Part shown: positions 10,609 to 21,217 of the stretch, piece after piece
How the letters are laid out: the number at the start of each line of letters is the position of its first letter
Position numbering within the stretch: the stretch's first letter is position 1
NCBI GenBank assembly: GCA_051294375.1
Contig: CM119268.1
Span: forward strand, 21,720,010-21,784,009
Direction of reading: 5' to 3'
Length of the DNA: 64,000 nucleotides
Source of the DNA: Paraspadella gotoi
Lineage: Eukaryota; Chaetognatha
The notes under the pieces: model-generated
What the model was told of the DNA's origin: nothing
What the model saw: the letters and a program-made list of their open reading frames with translations, nothing else
Database searches by the model: none
Translations under genes and position numbers: made by a program

Positions 10609-12500
10609 CTATATCTCTCGCTCCTTCTCCCCGGTGGATACAAAGGCCTCCTTCTTCTCGACAAACCCCGCGGCGATCGATTCATCTTCATCGTCATCAT
10701 CTTCGTCCAGAAGCCTCGGATCGGGATCCTCGACGAAAGCATCGAGGTTTGTTGGTAAGTGGAGGCGTTGGTATTGAACAGGCCTATGGAGTGTCGTCAT
10801 GGGACTGGACGGGAACGCTGGAGTGTGTGACAGTCGATTGGACGGAACGCCTGAAAAGCGTTGGCTCGAAGAGTCGTCGGGACTCTGCTGAAGATGGCTG
10901 CAACGACAGGAAGGATCATCGAATCGCAGCCGCTGCCGTGACGAGGGGCTGCGGACTCCGGATGACGATGGAGAATGTTGGGGATTGATGTCGGTAGTGT
11001 TGGAGGAGAAGTCTGAGCCGCTTGACGGGGCGTTCCCGACGGTCGACTTCGGTGTGGTCGTTGTAAGAGTGTTGATCGAGGATATCTCTGGGATTGATTT
11101 CTGTTTTATAGAATCTCAAACGGGAAACGGATGAATTCGTCTACCTGGTAAGTGGATGCTGTTGTTGAATTTGCTGTTGTTGTGAAGGTCGTTTGACTCT
11201 GAGGTTGTGTTGACTGAAGGAGGAAAAAGTCAGAGACGTCACTCGGAAGTCGACTCCTGCTCAAAACAGAGAGAAGAGAGAAGAGAGAGAGAGAAGAGAA
11301 GAGAGAGAGAGAGCATTCTACGAAGCCTGATTGGAATCTCGTACAATGGCAAAGCACAAGACAACAATTATATCGAAGCCTGATGGAATCTGCGTACAAA
11401 GTGTCTGTCGTGTGCTGACGTTCTATGTATGACGCGGAGGGCAGCGGGTAATCGGCGAATACGCGCAAAGGCGACACCCCGACTGCGGCGAAAGATGGCG
11501 CGGCGATTGCGGCGAAATGCCGGCGACGGTTGGAGACGCAGCGAGACGAGGCGAATCCTATAAGGGGCCGCGGCGGATCGCCGGCACCTGTAGGCGCAGG
11601 GGACGAAGGAAGAGTGAGTGGGTGTGAAAACCGTGTTCTTTCGGCCTTTCCCCGCAGCTGCCGGCGAACTTCCTTCGGCGACAGATTCCCGCCTCCGCTT
11701 CGCTGCCATTGCTGTGACTCGGACCGAAGTGTAACCTGCGTAATTTACGATGTGCCTCCATCTGCTCCACGTCTCTCTCCTTTTCCGATGATGGTGATGC
11801 ATGGATAGGCTAATATGCTGCTCAACTGCTGCTCCCATGCGGGAGCTGCGGTTCCACCCGCAAGCAGCTTCCCCGGGCTGCACCTCCTGACCAAGCAATC
11901 GCCATACAGAGTCTCTTTTGGAAAGACGAGGAATGTCGAGAACTGAACTTTTGTGAATCGATAGCGAGCGAACGACGCACCGGTGATGACGAGAATTGAG
12001 ATCGGAATTACGGATGAGGAACCCATCGAAGTGGGCGACACACGGGTAAGTCGGTAGCTGTGGGAAAGAGGAAGACGGGCTCTGGTCAATGCGTGGTCGT
12101 GGTAGGCGGACTCATTTAAAAGTCGATCATGTTAACGTAAAGTCACTTAATGTGCGTCGCGAAGGCGCTGATGAGCACTGTATTATTAAGATTTTTGTCA
12201 AAGAAAATCCGTTTCAGTTCATTTAAAGAAAAAAAAAAGAACAAACTCATGAGTACATTTTTTTTTATTCCAATTTAAGTGATAAGAAGACAAGATTACC
12301 CCCGTAAAGAAAGATTACCCTGTAATGAGTGAGTCTGTATGTGCTGTGACGATTTGACCAGAAAGAGAATCCCCAAGAGACTGGCGACACTATCCACAGA
12401 CCTTGTCCAATAAGTGGAGGACTCGAACTCCGCCAATCTCCGATTTGACGTAGACGGCGAAGTGTTGACTCCGTAGGAGATGGAGGCTAACGCCGATGGT
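10609..12500 (-). pseudogene. SLC6 transporter 3' exons, copy 2, frameshifted
   Basis: A second, direct-orientation copy of the segment at 1-4.8 kb without the transposon. TM11 lies at about 12319-12500, TM12 and the His tail at about 11660-12055, tail exons at about 11380-11600 and 11150-11215, and the last exon from about 11085 down to 10609. Many single-base insertions and deletions, typical of unpolished long reads or of decay, break the TM11 and TM12 frames. The final part is better here than in copy 1: residues NLDAFVEDPDPRLLDEDDDD, then KKEAFVSTGEKEREI and a stop at 10609-10611. The TM11 donor region is partly duplicated at 12289-12318. It may be the other allele rather than a true pseudogene. 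Confidence 0.75.
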
Positions 12501-12550
12501 CTTGAAGCGAATTTGACGGGTTGTGACAATGGATTTACTTCTTTCCGCTG

Positions 12551-12575
12551 NNNNNNNNNNNNNNNNNNNNNNNNN
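12551..12575. other. Assembly gap (25 N)
   Basis: The gap lies beside the (CTTC)n repeat between TM11 copy 2 and the TM9-TM10 exon. Confidence 0.99.
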
Positions 12576-12662
12576 CTTCCTTCCTTCCTTCCTTCCTTCC
12601 TTCCTTCCTTTCCTTTCCTTTTCTCTCTCACCTGGCCTTTCCTTTCCTTTCCCTTCCTTCAC

Positions 12663-14513
12663 CTGCACCATGGCCAAAAATAGCAGCGGGAACGCCCCCC
12701 CATGAACGTCTAGAATGTCCAGGATGTAATAGCCGATCTGCGTCATGCAAGGGAGACCGCAGATGAAGCAAGAGACGCAGAGCCCCGCCCACACGACCGT
12801 GTGATACTTTTGGAAGACGGCGAACCGGGCCTGAGAGGAAAGAGAGGAAGAAAGAGAGAAATTGCAGCATTGGAGGCAAATTAGCAAAGGCTTTTTTCCT
12901 TCTTCCACCTGCAACGAAACGACGAGCGTTTCCAAGAGTTCGAACTGGCAATCCAACCCCAAGAGAAATAGGACGAAGAAGAAGCAAAAGGCCCAGAAGG
13001 AATTGGTGGGCAGCGACTTGAAGGCGACGGGGTAAGTGATGAAGACGAGACCCGCCCCGCCCCTCGCCGCCATCTCCAACTTGGGGGCGTTGAGGATGAA
13101 CTTGAGGTGACCCAGAGCGGAGAAGGTGACCACACCAGCGATGAAGGAGGTCACGCAGTCGAGGAAGGAAAGGAGGAAGACCTTGGGGGAAGGAAAGGGG
13201 AGAAGGGGAAGGAGGAAAAAGAAAAGGGAGAAGGAAGAGGTATGAGGATAGAGGAAGGGGGAAAGGAAAGGGGGAGAGAAGGAGGGGAAAGAGAAAAAGA
13301 GAAAGGGGAGATAAGAAAGAGAGGGAAGAGGAAAAGAAAATGGGAGAAGAAAGAGGGTGAGGATAGAGAAGAGAGGAAGAGCAAGAGAGAATGGAAGAAG
13401 GAAGAGGGCAGAGTAGAGGAAGAGAGGGAAGAGGAAAGAAATGGGAAGGAAGAGGGAGGATAGAGGAAGAGGGGAAGAGAAAGGGAGGGGGAAGAGGGAA
13501 AAAGAAGGAGAAGGAATAGGGGGAATAGAGAGAGGGAGAGATGAACAGAAAGATGGGAGAAGGAAGAGAGGAGTAGAGGAAGATGGAAAGGAAGGAGAAG
13601 GAAGAGGGGGAGGATAGCAGAAGAGGGAGAGAAAAACGAAAAAACTAATCAGAGTAATGGTCAAAAATGCTGAAATGAAACTGATATGTCATACAACGAT
13701 TATCAGAGGAGCATTCACAGAAAACCCTCCCGTCCTAAAGTATACCTGTTTCTGTAACTTGTCTTTTGGGCTGCAATCGAATGATGACCAAAGATGATAC
13801 ATCGATCCAGAGTGCGACGGCCGTGGAAAAAGAAAACCTTTACAATATTATTTATAATGTTAATAATACTATGAATACGGATAATAAATATACAGTAAAT
13901 AGGGAGTTGAGAAAGATTTCTATATTTCCTTTTTACAATCGGGTTTTAAATGGTAATTTAGAAGACATTTGTTCAATTATTCATTACAAAGACGTAAGCT
14001 CCCGGTTATTAAATAAATTAACATTTATTTTGTGTCATTCGCGATCGTCCTCGGGGTAAAACCCTGTAATCACTTCGTCCCCCCTTCCTTTGGGCTTGCC
14101 GTGTGACGGCGTCACGCCAAATCTCTATTCCTTCATTTTTGAAAATCAGAATCAAAATTTCCTTGATTCGCTTCTTTTTGATCCTTCGAGGAAAGACTTC
14201 CGGTCACAGGCGATCAGAATTATGTAAGGGAATGACGGAGTAAAGTAGACCACTTTGCGGAAGTAGCTGTGAGAGGAAGAGACGAGAGAGAGAGAGAGAG
14301 AGGGAAAAAGAAAGAAAGAAATGAAATTTCCTCATTCACAGTCAAAATCCGAATCATCGATTCTCACGTGAAAAACTTAGAGAAGTAAATAAAGACGATG
14401 ACCCAAGCGATTGTGAAAGCTGTGAGAAGCGCGGTTTGGAATTCACCGACGATGGCGACGTCGTAGCTCCAGTGAAGAACGTGATTGAACCAATAGTCTT
14501 GGTGGAGTATCTG

Positions 14514-14552
<39 letters not shown>

Positions 14553-16283
14553 CTAAGTGTTATTTTACAAAAATTGTTTGAGTTTAGTTGAGTCAATTTG
14601 AGTCTATCTCTCTCTCTCTCTCCCTAATCTCAAACCTAATCTCTCTCAGAATTCAAAATGAAACAAGGCGTTTTGAGAAAATAAAGCCTCAAAAAGAAAA
14701 AAAAAATCCCACCTGGGATAAGAGTCGTTGATGTAAATTCCCTGATGATGACCGTAGAAATCGTGACATGAGGCCCCGTGGCCGTGTGCCGCTTCGGCTG
14801 CCGCAGCCCCCATGGTCGGAGAAGAGGTTGAGGGCGGGGCGATGTGAGAGACGGGGGCGGGCGGCGTCGTGGGCGGAAGTTGGCGTCGGCGGCGGTGGCT
14901 GCCGGGGACTGGGGAGTTGATATGGAAGGGATGGTTAGGTGAGATATTCTAAACTCGTCTCTGATCTCTATCCTCGATCTATCCATACTCCTTACAACCC
15001 ACCCACCGACTCACTTCCGGCGCAGGACCGCGCAGACGGCGAGTGCCCTCTGTCGTAATCCCACGTGACTAATCCGTGTTCCCCTTCCGTGTTCGCGCTC
15101 CAATTCCGGTTAAACCTGAGGTCGTCGGTGCACATTGCGCCCGAGCTCCAGACTTGGTTGTCGCAGTTGAAGTAAGGGAGGGTAGCGTTTACGGACTGGG
15201 ATGATAGGGGAAGGGAGGATAGAGTGAGGTTAGGGGAAGGGAGGATAGAGCATAGGATAGGATAGGAGATGGTCGAAATTGGTGAATATATATGAGAATA
15301 GATAGAATACAAATTTATCAAATCTTAATCAGAATACGACAATATGCAAATGAGATTGAAGAACTCAATCTCGTTTGAAATGATCCACATATTAATCTGC
15401 TACAAATCGATTAAGTTTTTTTGTAGAAAGAGAGAAAACCTTTGATTTACATTTATAAAACAAAACAATATTAAAAAATAATTCTTAATAAGGTTAAGTT
15501 TGTTCGACCCGCGTTTTTTTTAACTGACGGAGTCTTTAAAAATTTGGATGAGCGATTTTATTTTCTTTCTTATATAACAACAGACAGAATCTCCACTTTT
15601 AAGATTGGGGGTGTCGCGTGATCTGATTATCGAGAAGGTAAGGTGTCTGGGACAGTTTCTGAGTCTTAGGACTCGACTAAGTTAATTCCTGATGTAATTA
15701 GACTCATTTTAACAATAATGTAACCCGTATGTGACTTTGGATCGAGTGAGACTCACGCTGTAAAGATAAAAGAGCGTATAGGTGAGGACGATGTTGTGAT
15801 AAACTGCGTTGACGAAGGATGTCCAACACATCGCGATGCCGAGACCGCGAAAGAGACGGACGACGCTGCGAGTCACTTGGGTCGGGCCTGGAATACGGGC
15901 AATTAATCAAATCATTAAATAAATTAATCGATAAATCACCCAGCCAATCAATAACGCAATCAATCAACAGATCAATAACTCGGCCGATCCATAAAAAAAA
16001 CCAATCGATGAATTATTCAATCTGGCAACAAAAAAAAATCCCTAATAAATTAATTGATAAGTTAATCAATAACTATGCCGATAAAAAAATGTACATCAAT
16101 CATTTTTAATCAATCAATCAGTTTATGACCGACCTTTCTTAATGATCTGACCCAATAACAACTCCATATAGCAAAGGGGATCCCTGACCAGCCAGGCGCA
16201 AATCAAGCAGGCGAGAAAGAATGTCCCGCCTCCGTAGTGTTCGGCAACGTAGGGAAAGCGCCAGATGTTGCCGAGGTTAATGG
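12663..16283 (-). CDS. SLC6 sodium:neurotransmitter symporter, exons for TM1 to TM10
   Basis: Plasma-membrane Na+/Cl- coupled transporter of small amines or amino acids; the substrate cannot be told from the sequence. Exons read on the minus strand: 16134-16283 (TM1-TM2, with NLGNIWRFPYVAEHYGGGTF, the family sodium-site signature), 15757-15887 (TM3, PTQVTRS to FYLYS), 15015-15195 (loop EL2 with Cys in FNCDNQVW and CTDD), about 14710-14920 (His/Pro-rich EL2 extension, frame uncertain), 14368-14510 (TM4, ends IAWVIVFIYFSKFF), about 14204-14266 (TM5 start, KVVYFTPSFPYIILIA), 12909-13181 (TM7-TM8, DCVTSFIAGVVTFSALGH and LFLLGLDCQFELLETLV), 12663-12830 (TM9-TM10, GLPCMTQIGYYILDILD). Splice phases agree across the EL2-start, TM3, TM4/TM5 and TM7-TM10 junctions. 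TM6 was not found between 13.2 and 14.2 kb, so the model is incomplete there. An exon 5' of 16283 is required by phase and was not located. The 3' exons lie further left in two copies. Confidence 0.93.
13182..13660. repeat. Purine-rich GGAAG/GAGGA tract in an SLC6 intron
   Basis: Degenerate GA-rich repeats run through the intron upstream of the TM7-TM8 exon. They yield long spurious open frames on both strands. The adjacent 13766-14059 plus-strand frame (ELRKISIFPFYNRVLNGN) sits in the region where TM6 is expected and is not recognised. Confidence 0.6.
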
Positions 16284-16295
16284 CTAAAAGGGTTG

Positions 16296-16297
16296 AT

Positions 16298-16371
<74 letters not shown>

Positions 16372-16452
16372 TTCTATTTATTTATTTATTTATTTATTTA
16401 TTTATTTTATTTATTTATTTATTTTATTTATTTATTTATTTATTTATTTATT

Positions 16453-16491
<39 letters not shown>

Positions 16492-16632
16492 TTATTTATT
16501 TATTATTTTATTATTTATTTATTTATTTATTTATTATTTATTTATTTATTTATTTATTTATTATTTATTTATTCTCTTATTTATTTATTTATTTATTATA
16601 TTTATTTATTTATTTATTTATTTATTTATCTT
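16296..16632. repeat. (ATTT)n tetranucleotide array
   Basis: Long imperfect TTTA/ATTT array starting about 12 bases upstream (in gene direction) of the acceptor of the SLC6 TM1 exon, so it occupies the 3' end of that intron. Confidence 0.95.
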
Positions 16633-16639
16633 TTTTTTT

Positions 16640-17993
16640 TAATTATGCTCAAAATGTCGTGGGTACTACCAATTTTAAATAAATAAGCAAATAACAATAA
16701 AAATTAGCAATGTACAAAAGTTTGCAGGAGTAGAAGGTAGATGTCGTGATGGAGTAAAGGGAGGATTTGATGGGGTAAAGGGATGGAGAAGATTCCTTCA
16801 AGGCTTTTCCGCCTCTTATCTTTCCTTATAGATCCTACTTTTCCCTTCCTCCCTCTCTCCCTCCACTCTGCCTTACTCTCCCTCTTTCTCTTTCCCTCCC
16901 TCTCTCCCTCCACCCTGCCTTACCCTCCCTTCTCTTTCTCTTACCCTCCCTATCTCCCTCCGCCATGCCTTACCCTGCCTGACAGTCTGCAGGAAGTAAG
17001 TCGAGCTTTCCTTCTCTCCCTCTTCCTCTTCCTTCTCTCCCACGTCGTCAGGGTGAGGTTCCAAGTGAAACGCGCGTCGAATCGTTTTTCGAAAATTTCG
17101 TCGCGAAAAATAATTGTCGCGTTTTTGGGTCGTCCCTTTTTTAGCCATCGTGTATTTCGTTTCTTTGTTTGTTAGTTTTTTTTAATTTATTTATTTGTTT
17201 GTTTTTTTTTTTGTTCGATGGATTTCATAAAAGAATTAATTTGTTTCAAAATTTTATTTAGTTTTTTTTTATCTTCTCGTAAAAAAAATTTTTAATTATT
17301 TTTTATTTACACTATGATTTGGCTACTTTTTCCCCGATGTTCAGGTATTGAATGGTATTGAATGATTTAAAAAAGAATCAACTTTAAAGATATTTAATAC
17401 GTGATCTAACTATAGAAATAACTTGTTAAGTACAAAATCAGAAAGAAAAAATAAAAAAATAACCAAAAATTTTGGAGGAAAAAAGCAAAAAAAAAAAAAA
17501 NNNNNNNNNNNNNNNNNNNNNNNNNNNNNNNNNNNNNNNNNNNNNNNNNNNNNNNNNNNNNNNNNNNNNNNNNNNNNNNNNNNNNNNNNNNNNNNNNNNN
17601 NNNNNNNNNNNNNNNNNNNNNNNNNNNNNNNNNNNNNNNNNNNNNNNNNNNNNNNNNNNNNNNNNNNNNNNNNNNNNNNNNTTCTCTCTGATCTTTTGTT
17701 TCGTATTTTTTGCTCTTTTGTTTTTTTTTCGGTTTCGATCTGAGATGAAATCCGGGAATCCGATTGTCATTGTTGTTGTTGTTGTTATTTTTTTGATCGA
17801 TGTCGTCGTTGTTGTTGTTGTTCGATCGTCGATTTCGTCGTCGTTATAACCTGATGTATTTTCTTTCTGTTTTGTCTGTTTCGTGTGTTTCGTGATTTCC
17901 GTCTTCGGTTGAGCTTCAACTCCATCTTAGTCTTCATTACGTAGTTTATAGTAAATCAATTTAACGTCTTTTTTATTACTATCGTCGTTTTCT

Positions 17994-18075
<82 letters not shown>

Positions 18076-18720
18076 CTCTCCCTCTCGTCTCCGCTCTCTC
18101 TCTCTCTCTCTCTCTCGCCCCCGTCATTATCTTCTCAAGACGTCATCTTTCTTTTTGAGAAAAAAAATTAATAAAGAATTAATGAAGAATTAATAAGGGA
18201 TTAGTAAAACCTGATAAGCTATTAATAACGTATTGGTTGGAGAAAGTTCGGTAACTACGCAAAAGAAAACAAAAAGAAAATAATTTAAGTTTTAGGAAAT
18301 AAAGAAAAAGTTCATCTAAGATTCAAATCTAAATAATCCGTTTAATTCCATGAATGTTTTGAATATGATTAAATTATTAATATAATATTTATAAAATTCT
18401 TTCGACTCTTAAGAGGTCAGTTGTACCTAGTCATGACGCAATTCATAATTTATTCTTAGTTCGTAAATGAAAATAATGACGCATGTTTTATCAACTGACG
18501 CAATTTAATTTCAATTTGTTTAATAAGATTATTTTGCCGAAATTTATGCTGATTTTTTCATTCTTTCTATTTTTTTGAGGACGAACACACGCGGATCTCT
18601 CTCTCTCTCTCTCCCTCTCTCTCTTTGTCTCTCCCTGGTGTTACTCACAAAAAAAGACTTAATTGAAAATAAAATAAGTATAATAATGTAAAATAAATAA
18701 AATTTACAAACTATCTTTTC
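16640..18720. other. Non-coding stretch with pyrimidine tracts
   Basis: CT-rich DNA at 16790-17035, a 181-base N gap at 17501-17681, GTT/GTC runs at 17770-17845, a (TC)n array at 18001-18115, then AT-rich DNA. A tract at 17040-17145 has no firm coding signal. It should contain the missing 5' ends of the SLC6 and FEZ genes, but I could not pick them out. Confidence 0.5.
17501..17681. other. Assembly gap (181 N)
   Basis: Flanked by a poly-A run on the left and TC-rich sequence on the right. Confidence 0.99.
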
Positions 18721-18726
18721 CTTCAG

Positions 18727-19172
18727 CGAGGCGACGACAGCGACAGCGCAGATTTTGAAGCCTTCGAGATGCACAAAATCGTCATTTCCCCTCTTCAACA
18801 GGTATGTATTTATTTATTTTCTATTTGATTTATTATTTGATTTATTTATTTATTTATATTTATTTATTTATTTATTTATTTTTATTTATATTATATTTAT
18901 TTAATTCTATTTTATTTATTTATTTATATTTATTTATTATTTATTTATTTATTATTTTAATTTATTTATTTATTTTATTTATTTATTTATTTGTTTATTT
19001 ATTTATTTATTATTAATTTATTTTTATTTAGTTATTATATTTATTTATCTATTTATTTGTTTTATGTTTTATTTTTTATATTGTATTTATCTAGTTATTT
19101 ATTTTATTTATCTTATTTATTGTTTATTTACTTATTTATTATTTATTTATTCTATTTATTTGTTATTTATTT

Positions 19173-19212
<40 letters not shown>

Positions 19213-19347
19213 TTCTTTATTCATTCATTCATTCTTAAATTCATTTAGTCATTCATTCTTTATATCAATTATAAATTTATTTAATTTTTATTTATTTATT
19301 AATTTATTTATTTACCCTTTATTAAGTTATGTGTATATTTTTTCTTT

Positions 19348-19407
<60 letters not shown>

Positions 19408-21180
19408 ATTCCTCCCTTCTCCCCACGAATGCTCTTTTGTCTTTTCAGGAGCCTTTTTTCTCCGCCGATGACGTCATCAGCGAGATCGACGCCATGATGG
19501 ACGACGACGGCGACGAAGACGACGACAACGACGACGAAAGCATCCAATCGTCTGAACCGGGATCGCCCTCTGACGAGAAGGTCAATTATTATTTAAAACT
19601 GTCGTTACTTTTTAAATCATCGCTAAATATTTTTTTTCAATAATCGAATCATTTTAAAAGCGACTCTTATAATAATTATTTTTTATAAAAAGAATTTGCG
19701 TTGTTTTTTTCTTCTTTCATCAATTACTTTTCTATTTCAATTTTTATCTTCCTCCTCCTCCTCTTCTTCTTCTTCTTCCTCCTCCTCCTTTCCTTTCTCC
19801 TCCTCCTCTTCTTCTTCCTCCTGCTCCTCCTCTTCATTTTTTGTTATTTTGTTCTTTCCTCTTTTTTGACGACGCAAAACAATAAATGACGAGAGCGATT
19901 TCGAAAACTAAAAAATTAAATAATCAAAAATTAAATAATAAATCAATCAATCTGGTAATTTTTATAATAAAATGAAAAATACAAAATGAGTATTGTCTAT
20001 TTGGACATTCTTACTCTTATGATAACTTCGTAGACGAACCTGGTTAAAATTGGTAAACCATGAGGCAGTGGTTAAGCATGAGGCAACGCCATCATTTCAT
20101 GACCACGTGGTCCCGCGTTCCATGCCCACCCGCTACTTTCCCGACGGGAATTGTGAGGAAAACCACAAAACAGCCCTGATGTGACCCCGGTTTAAAGCCT
20201 TCAGGAGACCCCGGTTCAAAAGCCCAGAACCAAATAAATTGCGGCCGACAGAATGACCGAAAAGAAAACCGAAAAGACGGCCGACAACGACTTATCGACG
20301 GCCGACAACGACTTAACAGCGGGAGAGATTATCGTATGAGGTTACAAGGAGACAACGACTTAAGGCGACACGTTATCGCGGGGACAACGCGACTTACAGC
20401 GACCGACACGACTTATCGATGGCCGAGCACGACTTACAGCACGACGGCGACAACGACTTTAACAGCCTAGCACGGCGACACGACTTATCGGACGGCCGAC
20501 AACCGGACTTACCAGGACCGGCCCGACAAATGACTTACCGACGAAGCGCAAGACATTACCGACGACAGGCGACACAACGTATAAGCGGACCGAATCAACC
20601 AGCATCTCACGCTGGACGGCCGATAACGAACTTAACAGCGGCCGACACGACTTAATCGACGGCATCGACACTACAGCGCCGACAACGACTTAGCCGACGG
20701 CCAACAACCTTACCGGACGTGTGCAACAACGACTTAACAGCGGCCGACAACGACTTACCGACGGCCGCAACAACGACTTACCGACGGCCGATAACGACTT
20801 AACAGCAGCCGAAAACGACTAATTGATAGCCGACAACGACTTACCAATGGCCGACAATGACTTACCGACGGGCAACAACGTCTTACCGATGGCCGACTAC
20901 ACGACTTACCGACAGCGCGACAACGACTTACCGATGGCTGACAACGACTTATCGACCGGTCGACCAAGACTTACCGACAGCCAACAACGACTTAACAGCG
21001 GGCCTAAAATGACTTATCGACGGCCGACTACGACTTAACAACGACTTACCGACGAAAAGCGTAAAGACGAGAAGAATGAAGAAGGCGATGTTGAGTCCGT
21101 AGCTGATCGGAACCTCGGTCCAGAGTTTGAAGCCACATCCCTCTAGGTCTGAGAAAGATAGAGAAATTCACTCTCTCTCA

Positions 21181-21217
<37 letters not shown>

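Noticed and set aside
12390-13664. A 424-residue minus-strand open frame as one protein
   Set aside because: Only 12909-13181 and 12663-12830 are SLC6 exons. The rest is purine satellite and N gap read through.
13766-14059. A 97-residue plus-strand gene nested in SLC6
   Set aside because: No family, no start context and no splice support; it lies where the TM6 exon is expected. Kept only as a note.
16265-16682. Long Ile/Leu/Phe/Tyr open frames on the plus strand
   Set aside because: Entirely the product of the (ATTT)n array, which has no stop in some frames.
18804-19471. Long hydrophobic open frames
   Set aside because: Same cause: (ATTT)n and (TTTC)n repeats in a FEZ intron.
20419-21038. 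Asp/Asn/Leu-repeat proteins across the satellite
   Set aside because: The ~21-bp satellite gives repetitive open frames on both strands, with no splice or start context.
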